From: Bradyrhizobium sp. AZCC 1721
GTDB taxonomy: Bacteria; Pseudomonadota; Alphaproteobacteria; Rhizobiales; Xanthobacteraceae
Assembly: GCF_036924715.1 (NCBI RefSeq)
Contig: NZ_JAZHSB010000001.1
Location: 3,029,001 to 3,093,000, forward strand
Length of the DNA stretch: 64,000 bases
Direction of reading: 5' to 3'
The stretch's first letter is position 1. Every line of letters starts with the position of its first letter. This document shows, piece by piece, positions 23,260-33,283 of this stretch. Position numbers and translations under genes: made by a program. A model generated the notes under the pieces. The model was not told the DNA's origin. It made no database searches and saw only the letters and a program-made list of their open reading frames with translations.

Positions 23260-25044
23260 TCAGCGCAGCGGCTTTTTCAGCAGCGAGAAGCGGTCGGGAT
23301 CGAGCCCCATCGAGGGCTGCAGCATCGGCGCTTCGACCGGCGTCATGACGCGGGCGGCAGGACGATCGTTGATCGAGGGATCGTTCGGCACGTCGCGGTG
23401 CGAGGTTGCGCCGCGCCAGCGATCCAGCACGGCCGAGACGAAATGCATGTCCTGGCCGGCGGAAACCGACGGCACGGTGGCGATCGTGGCTTCGCTGCGC
23501 GGCAACTGATGGACCGGAACCTCCTTGAAGCGCAGCCGCGTCGGCAGTGCCACGCCTTCGCCGAAGGCCAGGACTTCGCGGGTGCCGAGCGAGGGCACGA
23601 ACGACAACAGGTTGGCGGCGGCGTCCGAGACCGCCGAGCGCAGCAGCGCCTGGTCGCGGTCGTTGGCAAGGCGCATCGCAAACAGCGTGTTGCACTGGGA
23701 AATGATGGTGGCGTCGAGTTCGGCCGGGCGCTGGGTGACGAGGCCGAGATAGACGCCGTATTTGCGCCCCTCCTTGGCGATGCGCGACACCGCCTTGCGT
23801 GTCGGCCCGAAGCCGATGTTGCGGTCGGCCGAGGCGTAGCGATGCGCCTCTTCGCAGACGAACAGCAGCGGCGAGACGCCGTCGCTCCACAGGCCGAAAT
23901 CGAACGCCATGCGGCACAGCACCGACACCACGGAATCCACGACTTCGGCGGGGAAGCCGGCGAGCTGCATGATGGTCATCGGCCGGCCATTGGCAGGCAG
24001 CCGAAACAGATGGCTGATGACTTCCGCCATCGTGTCGCCGCCGACATTGGCGTTGTCGAACATGAAGGCGTAGCGCGGATCGTTGCGCACGGTCTCGATG
24101 CGCGAAATCAGCTTGTGATAGATGATGCGCGAGGAGCGGTTCTCCAGCTTGCCCATCCGCTCGTCGATCAGCGAGATCAGGTCGACAAGGCGATACGGCA
24201 CTGGCGTATCGACGGTGTAGCCGACCGACTTGGAATCCATGCGCTTGAGCCCGAGCCGGTCGGAGTTCTGATACTGGGTATAGATGCCCTTCGCCATCGG
24301 AATGACTTCGGCGAGGACGTCGAGCTCTTCCGGCACGCCCGGGCGGCCGCCGAACAGCACGTCGACGATCTCTTCAAAATTGAACAGCCAGAACGGCAGT
24401 TTCAAATTGCGCGGGTTCATTACGACCGCGCGGTCGCCGAAGCAGCGGCCATATTCGTTGTGCACGTCGAGCAGGAAAACCCTCAGGTTCGGCCGCGCCT
24501 TCAGAATCTCGTTGAGCAGCAGCGACACGCTGGTCGATTTACCGACGCCGGTGGAGCCGAGGACCGCGAAGTGCTTGGAGAGCATCTCCTCGACGTCGAC
24601 ATAGGCGATCACCGAGCGGTCCTGCTGCAGGGTGCCGACATTGATCTGGTCCGACCCGCTCGGCGCATAGACGGTGCGAAGGTCCTGGGCGGTGACGAGG
24701 TCGACGGCGTCGCCGATCGTCGGATAATTGGTGACGCCGCGTTGGAATTTCGGGCGGTCGCCGCCGAAAATTTCGCCGAGCAGGTCGACCGATGCGGTCG
24801 CGATGTATTCATCAGAACTTGGCTGATTCTCGCACGACACCTCGGTAATCATGGCGATGATGGTGGTGGATGTCGCACAGCGAATACTGATGAAGCGGCC
24901 GACGGTGGCGCGCACTTCGGAAAGGGGCATCTGGCCTGTCGCCAGAAGTCCGACCCGGGCGAGGGAGCCGCGCACGGAAATCACACGTCCGAAGGATGTC
25001 ACGGTGTTGAACCTGGATCTCATGAATTGGGGTCTGGCGTGCAT
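23260..25044 (-). CDS. HerA-like hexameric ATPase (DUF87)
   Basis: A 594-residue P-loop ATPase of the HerA/FtsK group. An N-terminal HAS-barrel-like domain (FGRVISVRGSLARVGLL) is followed by Walker A GSTGVGKST, Walker B LLFVCEEAHRY, and the arginine-finger region TQRPAELDATIISQCNTLF. HerA translocates DNA and usually works with the nuclease NurA in end resection; no nurA is adjacent, so this is an orphan of the bacterial HerA type, whose partner is unknown. Start at 25044; an ATG seven codons later is also possible. No domain typical of defence systems is fused. Confidence 0.85.
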   Translation of the reverse strand: MHARPQFMRSRFNTVTSFGRVISVRGSLARVGLLATGQMPLSEVRATVGRFISIRCATSTTIIAMITEVSCENQPSSDEYIATASVDLLGEIFGGDRPKFQRGVTNYPTIGDAVDLVTAQDLRTVYAPSGSDQINVGTLQQDRSVIAYVDVEEMLSKHFAVLGSTGVGKSTSVSLLLNEILKARPNLRVFLLDVHNEYGRCFGDRAVVMNPRNLKLPFWLFNFEEIVDVLFGGRPGVPEELDVLAEVIPMAKGIYTQYQNSDRLGLKRMDSKSVGYTVDTPVPYRLVDLISLIDERMGKLENRSSRIIYHKLISRIETVRNDPRYAFMFDNANVGGDTMAEVISHLFRLPANGRPMTIMQLAGFPAEVVDSVVSVLCRMAFDFGLWSDGVSPLLFVCEEAHRYASADRNIGFGPTRKAVSRIAKEGRKYGVYLGLVTQRPAELDATIISQCNTLFAMRLANDRDQALLRSAVSDAAANLLSFVPSLGTREVLAFGEGVALPTRLRFKEVPVHQLPRSEATIATVPSVSAGQDMHFVSAVLDRWRGATSHRDVPNDPSINDRPAARVMTPVEAPMLQPSMGLDPDRFSLLKKPLR

Positions 25045-25478
25045 TATGGGCGGCCCCGACTAGCGAAACGGTTAAACCGGCGTGGTTCCGTATCAGCTAA
25101 ATCAGCGGCATCTCGGTCAGGATCCGTATTTGCAGCGGAGTCCGATCTCACGCTTCGATTGCGAGTTAGGCTTGGAAAATCAGGGTTTTCTCGCATTTGC
25201 TGGGTCGCGCGAGCTCTGCCGCAAATTAATCTCCCGTTTACCATTTCGAAGGAGAGGACCAGCCAAGGGTCACCTCTCGATAACCTGCTAGTGGCGATGG
25301 TGATTGGAGCCAGCCCGTGTATCGACGTAACCGATTGCTAACCGCAAGTTGTAACGCGCCTTCCATTTGTCCTTCGTACCAATATCGCTGGGCGGGAAAA
25401 CTGGATTCCGGCTTGCGTCTGCATGACCGATCGCCAACCGCCCGCGGATTGGCGATTTCGCGCGGAGAAGCATCTCGG
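25045..25478 (+). other. Intergenic region upstream of the GGDEF-EAL gene
   Basis: Divergent spacer of 434 bases between the HerA-like gene and the GGDEF-EAL gene. An in-frame GTG at 25317 could extend the latter by 54 residues, but that stretch is Cys- and Arg-rich and unlike protein. No repeats or RNA genes are evident. Confidence 0.4.
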
Positions 25479-27383
25479 GTGAGCATCGAAAGCGACCAGA
25501 AATTGCCTGGCGATCCCGCCGATAAGGCCGGGCTATTTACGCTGCTTGCTGTCTGCGCCGTCGTCCTGCTCGCGGCGGCCATACTCGCGCAATTTGCTAT
25601 CTCGACATGGAGCCTTCGCGAACGCGTCCTGCTGGCGCTCGTCGCCGCTCTGGCCGCAGTCGCCGGACACTTGCTGCGGCGCGACCGATTGACTGATCGG
25701 CGGCTGGCGGCCGAGCGGCGCCAGCTCTCGATCGCCGTGAACAACATCCCGCAAGGTCTTGTTCTGTATGATGCATCCGCGCGGATCATCATTTGCAACC
25801 AGCCCTATCTCGACATGTTCGGATTGTCGCCCGACGTGGCGAAGCCCGGCTGCACCATGCAGCGGCTGATCGCCCACCGGAAGGAAACCGGATCCTTCGA
25901 TGGCGACGTCGATGCATTCTGCAACGCGATCATTCAGAAGGTGTCGCTCGGCAAGGCCACGCGCCAACTTACGGAAGCGCCGGGCGGCCGGGCGATCGAG
26001 ATCATCAACCGGCCGCTGAAGGGCGGCGGGTGGGTGGCTACGATCGAAGACATCACCGAGCGCAAGCGCGCGGAAGAGAAGATCGCGCATCTGGCGCACT
26101 ACGATGGTCTGACAGACCTGCCGAACCGGATCCTGTTCCGCGAGCGGCTGGAACGTTCGCTCACAGCGATCCGGCCGGGCGAGCAATTGGCGGTGCTCTA
26201 TATCGACATCGACGAATTCAAGAGCGTCAACGACGCGCTCGGCCATCCGATCGGCGATGAATTGCTCAAAGGCGTCGCCGATCGCCTACGCGGTTGCTTG
26301 AGGGAAACCGACGTGGCGGCCCGGCTCGGCGGCGATGAGTTTGCCGTCATTCAAATGCCCATCAAGGATCGCTCGGAAACCACTCGGCTCGTTGATGCAA
26401 TCCATTCGGCGATCAGGCAGCCCTTTGAATGTATGGGGCACCTGATCACCACCGATGCCAGCATCGGAATAGCGTTTGCTCCCAGCGACGGGGTGGACCT
26501 CGACCAGTTGTTGAGGAATGCGGACCTTGCGCTCTACGGCGCCAAGGGCGACGGACGGCGAACCTACCGCTTCTTCGAGATCGGCATGGATCAGCGCGCC
26601 AAAACGCGGCGAAGCCTGGAGCTCGAGCTGCGCCAGGCGATCAGCGACGGCAGCCTCGAGACCTATTACCAGCCGGTGGTCAATATCGAGGACGGCAAGA
26701 TCTCATCCTGCGAGGCGCTGTTGCGGTGGCGGCACCCCGAACGCGGTATGATCTCGCCGGCGGAATTCATCCCGATCGCGGAAGACAGCGGCCTGATTAA
26801 TCAGCTCGGCCTGTGGGTGCTCAATGCCGCCTGCGCCGAGGCCGCTACCTGGCCCGACCATGTCCGCGTCGCGGTCAACGTCTCGCCGGTGCAGTTCAGG
26901 AGCCAATCGCTGGCGCTGAACGTGGCCGCGGCGTTGGCCGCCTGCGGCCTTCCCGCGAGCAGGCTGGAGCTCGAAATCACCGAGGCCGTCCTCATTCGCG
27001 ACGACGAGGCGGCGCTCGACATGCTGCATCAGTTGCGCAAGCTGGGTGTCCGAATCGCGCTGGACGACTTCGGCACCGGCTACTCCTCGCTCAGCTACCT
27101 CCAGCGTTTCCCGTTCGACAAGATCAAGATCGATCGTTCGTTCATCAGGGACATCGCAGGCCCCGGCGCATCCTCGTCCATCGTCCAGGCGGTGGTGAAT
27201 ATCGCAGCCGCCAGCGACATGACGACAACGGCGGAGGGTGTCGAAACCGAACAGCAGAGGAACTTGCTGTACATCCTCGGCTGCACCGAGATGCAGGGCT
27301 ATCTGTTCAGCCCCGCGATATCGGCCGCCGAGGTGAGGCGGCTGTTGCTCTCGCACCGCGCCAGGGCCATGTCGGCTGCCTAA
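25479..27383 (+). CDS. Membrane PAS-GGDEF-EAL cyclic-di-GMP protein
   Basis: A protein of about 634 residues from the GTG at 25479 (GGAGAAG 8 bases upstream). Two hydrophobic segments near the N-terminus are followed by a PAS-like domain (NNIPQGLVLYDASARIIICN), then GGDEF (ARLGGDEFAV intact) and EAL (CEALLRWRHP, with the downstream DDFGTGYSSL and TTAEGVET motifs). The GGDEF site retains the residues for diguanylate cyclase and the EAL domain those for phosphodiesterase, so it could make or break cyclic-di-GMP. It would act at the inner membrane in motility or biofilm control. The next gene, an MFS exporter, lies 83 bases downstream. Confidence 0.88.
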   Translation: MSIESDQKLPGDPADKAGLFTLLAVCAVVLLAAAILAQFAISTWSLRERVLLALVAALAAVAGHLLRRDRLTDRRLAAERRQLSIAVNNIPQGLVLYDASARIIICNQPYLDMFGLSPDVAKPGCTMQRLIAHRKETGSFDGDVDAFCNAIIQKVSLGKATRQLTEAPGGRAIEIINRPLKGGGWVATIEDITERKRAEEKIAHLAHYDGLTDLPNRILFRERLERSLTAIRPGEQLAVLYIDIDEFKSVNDALGHPIGDELLKGVADRLRGCLRETDVAARLGGDEFAVIQMPIKDRSETTRLVDAIHSAIRQPFECMGHLITTDASIGIAFAPSDGVDLDQLLRNADLALYGAKGDGRRTYRFFEIGMDQRAKTRRSLELELRQAISDGSLETYYQPVVNIEDGKISSCEALLRWRHPERGMISPAEFIPIAEDSGLINQLGLWVLNAACAEAATWPDHVRVAVNVSPVQFRSQSLALNVAAALAACGLPASRLELEITEAVLIRDDEAALDMLHQLRKLGVRIALDDFGTGYSSLSYLQRFPFDKIKIDRSFIRDIAGPGASSSIVQAVVNIAAASDMTTTAEGVETEQQRNLLYILGCTEMQGYLFSPAISAAEVRRLLLSHRARAMSAA

Positions 27384-27466
27384 GACGTCGTCTGCTTGAA
27401 ACGCGGCTGCTTGAAACGAGGGGCCCGGCTTGCTATCCAGTTCTTCATAACAAGAAACAGGGCAGG

Positions 27467-28756
27467 GTGGACCGCGATGAATCGCGACAACGCATCTTGA
27501 GCGAGCCTGCGCGATCTTCCGCGCTCGCACCATTCCGCGTCAGGAACTATCGCTTTCAATGGCCGGCTGATCTGCTCACCTCGTGGGCGTTCGAGATGGA
27601 GACGCTCATTCTCGGCTGGTACGTGCTGGTCGAGACCGGATCGGTTCTGCTGCTTACCCTGTTCGCCTCGCTCGGCTATGTCGGTACGCTGGTAGCGCCG
27701 ATGTTCGGCGTCGTCGGCGACCGCATCGGTCACCGCGATCTGCTGGCGATGATGCGCGCGACCTACGCGATGCTGGCCGCCGTGCTGATGACGCTGGCGC
27801 TGTCCGGCCATCTCGCGCCGATATTTGTTTTTGCCATCGCGGCCGTGATGGGCATTGTTCGTCCGTCGGATCTCGGCGTTCGCGGCGCTTTGGTTGCGAC
27901 CATCATGCCGCATGGCCAGTTGATTGGGGCAATCAGCATCTCGCGCACCACGATGGATACCGCGCGCATTGCCGGCGCGCTGAGCGGCGCCGGCTTGTTT
28001 GCCTCGCTCGGCATGGGTCCGGCCTACGTGGCGATCGTCTGCCTTTACATTACCGCGACCGCGCTGACGCTGTGCATCGTGGCGCCGGCAAAGCCGCAAC
28101 TCGCGGGCGAGGCGGCCAGCGAGGCGTTGCAGCGCTCGCCGCTGCGCGATCTCAAGGAAGGGGTCGCCTATGTCTGGACCACGCCGCGGATGCAGGCTGC
28201 GCTCTGGGTGGCATTTCTGGCCAACCTCACGGCCTATCCGCTCTCCAACGGCCTGCTGCCCTATATCGCCAAGGCGATCTACGGCACCAACCAGACCGGG
28301 CTTGGCTATCTGTCGGCGAGTTTTGCGATCGGCTCGCTGGCCGGTTCGATCGTATTGAGCCTGATCCGCGATATCCGGGTGGCGCGGCTGATGATCGGCG
28401 CGACCGTCGTCTGGTACGTGACCTTGCTGGTATTTGCGCAGATGCAGACCGTGCCGACCGCGATCGTGTGCCTGGTGGTGGCGGGCTTTTCGCAAAGCCT
28501 CGCCATGATCTCGATCGCCGTCATCCTGATGCGGACCGCGAGCGAGAATTTCCGCGGCCGGGTGATGGGCGTGCGCATGATGGTGATCTACGGCCTGCCG
28601 ATCGGTCTGTTGGCCGCCGGCAGCCTGATCGACGAGATCGGATTTGCGGCGACCGGCACCGTCTACGCGGCGGCCGGTCTCGCGCTGATGCTGGCGATCG
28701 TGCTGCACTGGCGCGCCGATCTCTGGCACGTGCATGCGCCGGCGAATGCGCGATGA
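27467..28756 (+). CDS. Major facilitator exporter (MFS_3 / EntS type)
   Basis: About 429 residues with some ten to twelve membrane segments. The opening FRVRNYRFQWPADLLTSWAFEMETLILGWY and the A-motif GVVGDRIGHRDLLAMM are typical of the EntS-like MFS_3 group that exports siderophores or drugs. The start is the GTG at 27467; longer upstream frames only shadow the EAL gene. No siderophore genes are nearby, so the substrate is unknown. Confidence 0.82.
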   Translation: MDRDESRQRILSEPARSSALAPFRVRNYRFQWPADLLTSWAFEMETLILGWYVLVETGSVLLLTLFASLGYVGTLVAPMFGVVGDRIGHRDLLAMMRATYAMLAAVLMTLALSGHLAPIFVFAIAAVMGIVRPSDLGVRGALVATIMPHGQLIGAISISRTTMDTARIAGALSGAGLFASLGMGPAYVAIVCLYITATALTLCIVAPAKPQLAGEAASEALQRSPLRDLKEGVAYVWTTPRMQAALWVAFLANLTAYPLSNGLLPYIAKAIYGTNQTGLGYLSASFAIGSLAGSIVLSLIRDIRVARLMIGATVVWYVTLLVFAQMQTVPTAIVCLVVAGFSQSLAMISIAVILMRTASENFRGRVMGVRMMVIYGLPIGLLAAGSLIDEIGFAATGTVYAAAGLALMLAIVLHWRADLWHVHAPANAR

Positions 28757-28784
28757 TCTGACCGCGCAAGCCGGCTCGGCGATC

Positions 28785-29762
28785 TCACTGCACCTTGATA
28801 TTCGCCTCCTTCAGCACCGGCTCCCACTTCGCGGCTTCGGCGCGCATGAAGGCATCGAAATCCTTGGGCGAATTGCCGACCGGCGTGGCGCCCATCTTTT
28901 CCAGCGCGGTCAGAACCACCGGATCCTTCAGGACGGCGGCAAGGTCGGCGTGGATCTTGGCGACCAGGTCAGGCGCCATGCCGGCCGGGCCGAGAAAACC
29001 CCACCAAACCGAGGCGTCATAGCCGGGCAGGCCGGCTTCCGCGACCGTTGGAACATCGGGCAATGCCTTCGAGCGCTGGGCTGTCGTCACGGCAAGGGCG
29101 CGCACGGCATTGCCTTCGAGCTGGCCGACCACCTCGGGCAGCGGGTTGACGCTCATGGGAATCTCGCCCGCGATCACGGCCGTGAGGGCAGGGGCACCGC
29201 CTTTGTAGGGGATCGCCTGGATCTTGACTTTGGCCATGTAGTTGAGGAGCTCACCGGCCAGATGCGCCGAGGTGCCGTTGCCGGACATGCCGTACGACAA
29301 TGACTCAGGCTTTGCGCGCGCTGTCGACAGCAACTCCTGCAAATTCTTCACTGAGCTGGTTTTGGAAACCACGATTGCCAGCGGCGAATAGGCGATCTCG
29401 CTGATGGCGGTGAAGTCCTTGAAGGTGTCGTAGGGCAATTTTGGATAGAAGAACTGGTTCAACGGATGGCCGCTGGCGACCAGAATCAGCGTGTAGCCGT
29501 CCGGCGCCGATTGCGTGAGTGCTTGCGAAGCGATGATTCCACCGGCGCCCGGACGATTTTCGATGACGGGCTGCTGCCCCCAGGTCTTCGACAGCGATTG
29601 CCCGAGCGTGCGCGCCAGCACGTCGACGGCGCCGCCGGCGGCATAGGGCACCAGGATACGCACGGGCCGGGTCGGGAACGGCTCCGAGTAGGCGTGTGTG
29701 GCCGCCAGCGAAAGCGTGGCGGCTGCGAATACGGTGCGCAGGATCTTGCTGAAAACGGGCAT
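28785..29762 (-). CDS. Bug/TctC-family periplasmic binding protein 1
   Basis: A 325-residue exported protein: leader to about residue 26, then FPTRPVRILVPYAAGGAVDVLAR, PVIENRPGAGGIIAS and PYKGGAPALTAVIAGEI, the three signature blocks of tripartite tricarboxylate transporter receptors. Such proteins bind carboxylates and often aromatic acids. No membrane components are adjacent. Divergent from a TetR regulator with a palindromic site between them. AGGAAGG precedes the start. Confidence 0.88.
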   Translation of the reverse strand: MPVFSKILRTVFAAATLSLAATHAYSEPFPTRPVRILVPYAAGGAVDVLARTLGQSLSKTWGQQPVIENRPGAGGIIASQALTQSAPDGYTLILVASGHPLNQFFYPKLPYDTFKDFTAISEIAYSPLAIVVSKTSSVKNLQELLSTARAKPESLSYGMSGNGTSAHLAGELLNYMAKVKIQAIPYKGGAPALTAVIAGEIPMSVNPLPEVVGQLEGNAVRALAVTTAQRSKALPDVPTVAEAGLPGYDASVWWGFLGPAGMAPDLVAKIHADLAAVLKDPVVLTALEKMGATPVGNSPKDFDAFMRAEAAKWEPVLKEANIKVQ

Positions 29763-29811
29763 GCGGGGCGCCTTCCTGTGGAATAGGATTTTTGTTGACT
29801 AGACCTTATTA

Positions 29812-29829
29812 TTTGTACAAACGTACAAA
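29812..29829. promoter_or_regulatory. Inverted repeat, likely TetR operator
   Basis: TTTGTAC-AAAC-GTACAAA is a perfect 7-bp dyad with a 4-base centre in the divergent region between the Bug gene (start 29762) and the TetR gene (start 29854). The AT-rich setting and position fit autoregulation by the TetR protein. Confidence 0.65.
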
Positions 29830-29853
29830 ACTCGAGAACGGAAAGCAAATGCC

Positions 29854-30579
29854 ATGACGCGAAACCCCAACATGCGGGAAGCCATCCTGAGCGCGGCCGA
29901 GCTGTTGTTCTCGACGCGCGGTTTCAATGCCGTGTCGATCCGCGACATTGCGCTGGAGGCGGGCGCCAATCCCGGCAGCATCACCTACCACTTCAAGAGC
30001 AAGGACGGGCTGCTGCTCGAAATCTACAAGCGCCATTGCGGTCCCATGAACAAGCGCCGCATCGAACTGCTGGTGGCGGCAAGGCGCGTGCGCGACATTC
30101 AGGACCGGCTGGAAGCGATCGTGCGCGCCTATGTGCAGCCGGCGTTTTCATCGAGCAGCGACCTTGCCGGCGGCGGGGCGCGATTCACGCGGCTGCGCGC
30201 GGTGATGTCGGCCGAAGGCAACGCGGTGGTGGGCCGCATCATCGCGGAAATCTTCGACGACACCACCAATGCATTCATTGACGCCATCGCGGAAAGCCTG
30301 CCGCATCTGCCGCGCACGACGATCGTCTGGCGGTCGCAGTTCCTGCTCGGCGCGCTGTATTACACCCTCGTCAATCCGGAGCGGGTGACGCGGCTCTCCC
30401 GCGGCGAAGCCGATGGCGCCGACATGGCGGAAGCGATCGAGCAGATCGTCTCGGCGACGGTTGCCTCGCTGCAGGCATCCGACGTCGATAAAATCGACGG
30501 CGCGTCACGCCGGATCAAGCCAACACAACCGCACGCAGTGGGTGCCGTTCGAAAGCGGAAAGAAAATCCATCCGACTAG
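29854..30579 (+). CDS. TetR/AcrR-family transcriptional regulator
   Basis: A 241-residue repressor. The N-terminal helix-turn-helix reads ILSAAELLFSTRGFNAVSIRDIALEAG with YHFKSKDGLL after it, the standard TetR motif. The C-terminal ligand domain is of the type seen in CerR-like regulators. It lies 34 bases before the LigI-like gene and is divergent from a Bug gene, so it probably controls the catabolic operon on both sides in response to an aromatic acid. The last 40 residues are basic and low in structure. Confidence 0.88.
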   Translation: MTRNPNMREAILSAAELLFSTRGFNAVSIRDIALEAGANPGSITYHFKSKDGLLLEIYKRHCGPMNKRRIELLVAARRVRDIQDRLEAIVRAYVQPAFSSSSDLAGGGARFTRLRAVMSAEGNAVVGRIIAEIFDDTTNAFIDAIAESLPHLPRTTIVWRSQFLLGALYYTLVNPERVTRLSRGEADGADMAEAIEQIVSATVASLQASDVDKIDGASRRIKPTQPHAVGAVRKRKENPSD

Positions 30580-30613
30580 GTACCTGCCCGAACCGAGCAC
30601 TGCAGAAGGCACT

Positions 30614-31483
30614 ATGAACCAGCCCACAATTCCCGGACCCGATCCCGACACGCGAACGCCGAAGTTCAAGCTTCCGCTGCTGGCGTGTGACGCGCATACC
30701 CACATCTTCGGCCCCGGCGACAAATATCCTTACGCGCCCGGACGGCCCTATACGCCGCCGGACGCGCCGCTCGAGGATTTCCGGGCGTTGCACAGCAAGC
30801 TCGGGATCGGCCGCGCCGTCATCGTCAATGCCAGCGTGCACGGCACCGACAATCGCGTGGCGCTCGATGCCATTGCCGTCAGCAACGGGACCTTTCGCGC
30901 CGTCGCCAATATCGACGATACCATCACCGAGCGCGGCCTTCGCGAGCTGCACGAGGGAGGTTTCCGCGGCTGCCGCTTCAACTTCGTCCGTCATCTCGGC
31001 GGGGTGCCCGACATGGCGGCGTTCCATCGTATCGTCGCGATGGTCGCGCCGCTCGGCTGGCACATCGACCTGCATTTCGACGCGATCGATTTGCCTGAAT
31101 ATGCCGAGATGCTGGCAAAATTGCCGGTGCGCTACACCATCGATCACATGGGGCGCGTCAAGGTATCCGACGGTCTCGACCAGCTTCCGTTCCGGACGTT
31201 GATCGACCTGATGAAGCGTGACGAGAAATGCTGGGTGAAGGTGTGCGGTTGCGAGCGGGTTTCCTCCGGCGGGCCACCATTCCACGATGCGGTGCCGTTC
31301 GCGCGCCGCATCGTCGAGACGGCGCCGGAGCGCGTGATCTGGGGAACCGACTGGCCGCATCCCAATGTGAAGGTGATGCCCAACGATGGCGATCTGGTCG
31401 ATCTCATTCCGCTGTTTGCACCGGAACCGGAACTGCAGCAGAAGATTCTGGTCGACAATCCGGCGCGGCTGTTCGAGTTTTGA
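30614..31483 (+). CDS. Amidohydrolase 2 family, 2-pyrone-4,6-dicarboxylate hydrolase-like (LigI-like)
   Basis: A 289-residue TIM-barrel hydrolase. DAHTHIFGPGDKYPYAP (HxH), FRGCRFNFVRHLGG, DHMGRVKV, and IWGTDWPHPN with the catalytic Asp match LigI. LigI hydrolyses 2-pyrone-4,6-dicarboxylate to 4-oxalomesaconate in the protocatechuate 4,5-cleavage pathway. The neighbours, GalB-like hydratase and GalC/LigK-like aldolase, are the next two steps of that pathway, which supports the call. GAAGG lies upstream of the ATG at 30614. A related lactonase substrate cannot be ruled out. Confidence 0.82.
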   Translation: MNQPTIPGPDPDTRTPKFKLPLLACDAHTHIFGPGDKYPYAPGRPYTPPDAPLEDFRALHSKLGIGRAVIVNASVHGTDNRVALDAIAVSNGTFRAVANIDDTITERGLRELHEGGFRGCRFNFVRHLGGVPDMAAFHRIVAMVAPLGWHIDLHFDAIDLPEYAEMLAKLPVRYTIDHMGRVKVSDGLDQLPFRTLIDLMKRDEKCWVKVCGCERVSSGGPPFHDAVPFARRIVETAPERVIWGTDWPHPNVKVMPNDGDLVDLIPLFAPEPELQQKILVDNPARLFEF

Positions 31484-31496
31484 AGGAGCGCGTGCG

Positions 31497-32501
31497 ATGG
31501 TGAACAAACGAAAGCAGCATGGCTTGAGCCGGCGCCGCGCGTTGTTCGCCGGCATGGCGGCGCTGGCGGCAGCGCTGTTGCTGCCGCAATTCGCCCGCGC
31601 GCAAAGTTATCCGAACCGACCGGTGCGGCTGATCCTGCCGTTCGGCGCGGGCGGCGTCGCCGACGTCACGGCGCGGCTTGTTACCGAAAAACTCGGCGAA
31701 AAGCTCGGCCAGCGCTTCGTCATCGAGAACATGCCGGGCGCCGGGGGTATCAACGCAGCGCGCGCTGTGCTGTCCGCGCCCGCGGACGGCCATACGCTGG
31801 CGCTGTTCAGCAACGGCACCGCGATTTCCGTATCGCTGTTCAAAAACCTGACGTTCAATCCGGTGACCGATTTCGTGCCGGTTTCGAGCATGGGCTATTT
31901 CGACTTCATCTTCGTCTCCCAGGCTGGCTCGCCGTATCCGACGCTGGCTGACTTCATCAAGGCAGCGAAGCAAAGGCCCGGCACGCTCAATGTCGGCACC
32001 ATCAATGTCGGATCGACCCAGAACCTCGCCGCGCAATTGTTCAAATCGACCGCCGGCGTCGATGTTACGATCGTGCCGTTCCGTAGTTCGCCCGAAGTGC
32101 TGATCGCGCTGTTGCGTGGCGATATCCAGATGGCGATCGAAAATTACAGCGCGGTGCGATCGCATATTGCCGACAAGGCGGCGATTGCCGTGTCGTCTTC
32201 GGGGCCCGTGCGCACCACGTTTCTGCCTGATGTGCCAACGGTGAAGGAAGCCGGCGGCGGGGATTTCGAGGCGCGGTCCTGGAACGCGATCTTTGCGCCG
32301 AAGGGCACACCGCCGGAGGTGATCAGGACGCTCAATGCCGCGCTGCGCGAAGTGCTCGAGATGCCCGACTTGAAGAAGCGCGCGCTCGATCTCGGCATCG
32401 AGGCCAAGGCCAGCTCGCCCGAGGAAATCCTCGATCGGCTGAAGGTCGATGTCGACAAATGGGCTGACGTGATCGGGCGGGCAGGAATTGCCAAACAGTA
32501 G
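31497..32501 (+). CDS. Bug/TctC-family periplasmic binding protein 2
   Basis: A 334-residue exported protein with a Tat-like leader ([19 protein letters not shown]), then [38 protein letters not shown] and [17 protein letters not shown]. It begins 13 bases after the LigI-like gene with AAGGAG upstream, and is followed by the GalB-like gene after 55 bases, so it is inside the operon. It probably captures the aromatic acid degraded by the pathway. The twin-arginine-type leader would send it through Tat. Confidence 0.87.
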   Translation: MVNKRKQHGLSRRRALFAGMAALAAALLLPQFARAQSYPNRPVRLILPFGAGGVADVTARLVTEKLGEKLGQRFVIENMPGAGGINAARAVLSAPADGHTLALFSNGTAISVSLFKNLTFNPVTDFVPVSSMGYFDFIFVSQAGSPYPTLADFIKAAKQRPGTLNVGTINVGSTQNLAAQLFKSTAGVDVTIVPFRSSPEVLIALLRGDIQMAIENYSAVRSHIADKAAIAVSSSGPVRTTFLPDVPTVKEAGGGDFEARSWNAIFAPKGTPPEVIRTLNAALREVLEMPDLKKRALDLGIEAKASSPEEILDRLKVDVDKWADVIGRAGIAKQ

Positions 32502-32556
32502 TCATGCTGCCGGCGCGGCCGGCAACGTGCAACAATCGAAGGAGGAAATCCCGATC

Positions 32557-33283
32557 ATGAGCAATGCTGGCAAAACGGGCCTTGTGGTTACCGCGCATCC
32601 CGGTGATTTCGTCTGGCGCGCGGGCGGCGCGATCGCGCTGCACGCCAAGAAGGGCTACCGCATCAAGATCGCCTGCCTCTCGTTCGGCGAGCGCGGCGAA
32701 AGCCAGTTCGCCTGGAAAGAGCCCGGCGCGACGATGGAGAAGGTGAAGGCCGGAAGGCGCGACGAGGCGCAGCGCGCGGCGGAGATGCTGGGCGCGGAAA
32801 TCGAGTTCTTCGACGCGGGAGATTATCCGCTGCGGCTCACGGAGGCGCATTTCGACCGTATGGTCGATATCTACCGCGAGCTCAATCCGTCCTTCGTGCT
32901 GACCCATGCGCTGGAAGATCCCTATAATTTCGATCATCCGAACGCGGCGCACTTCGCGCAGGAAACCCGCGTGGTCGCGCAGGCGATGGGTCACAAAGCC
33001 CGGCGCCAAATACACCTATTCGGCGCCGCCGGTGTTCCTGTTCGAGCCGCATCAGCCGGAGATGTGCAATTTCAAGCCGCAGGTGATCCTCAACATCGAC
33101 GAGGTCTGGGATATCAAGCGCAAGACGTTCGAAATTCTTGCGGCCCAGAAGCACCTGTGGGCCTATTACGAGCGGGTCGCGCTGCAGCGGGGCGTGCAGG
33201 GTGGCCGCAACACCGGCAAGCCAATGACCTATGGCGAGGCCTATCAGCGGCTGTTCCCGATGGCGATGGAGGAACTGGCATGA
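32557..33283 (+). pseudogene. GalB-like 4-oxalomesaconate hydratase (PIG-L fold), frameshifted
   Basis: From the ATG at 32557 (AGGAGG upstream) the product matches the PIG-L-type hydratase Gal[17 protein letters not shown] (Zn motif AHPxD), LSFGERGES, and [16 protein letters not shown]. At HKA the frame is lost by one extra A in AAA (32995-32997) and resumes as [23 protein letters not shown] to a stop at 33281-33283. In the shifted frame there is no stop, so the broken reading runs on in frame into the next gene as a 494-codon ORF. The enzyme hydrates 4-oxalomesaconate to 4-carboxy-4-hydroxy-2-oxoadipate. The rest is so well kept that a sequencing error is as likely as a true break. Confidence 0.8.

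Noticed and set aside
22702..25341. Long plus-strand open frame of 879 codons
   Set aside because: It lies opposite the HerA-like ATPase and the CMD-like gene; composition is that of an antisense shadow.
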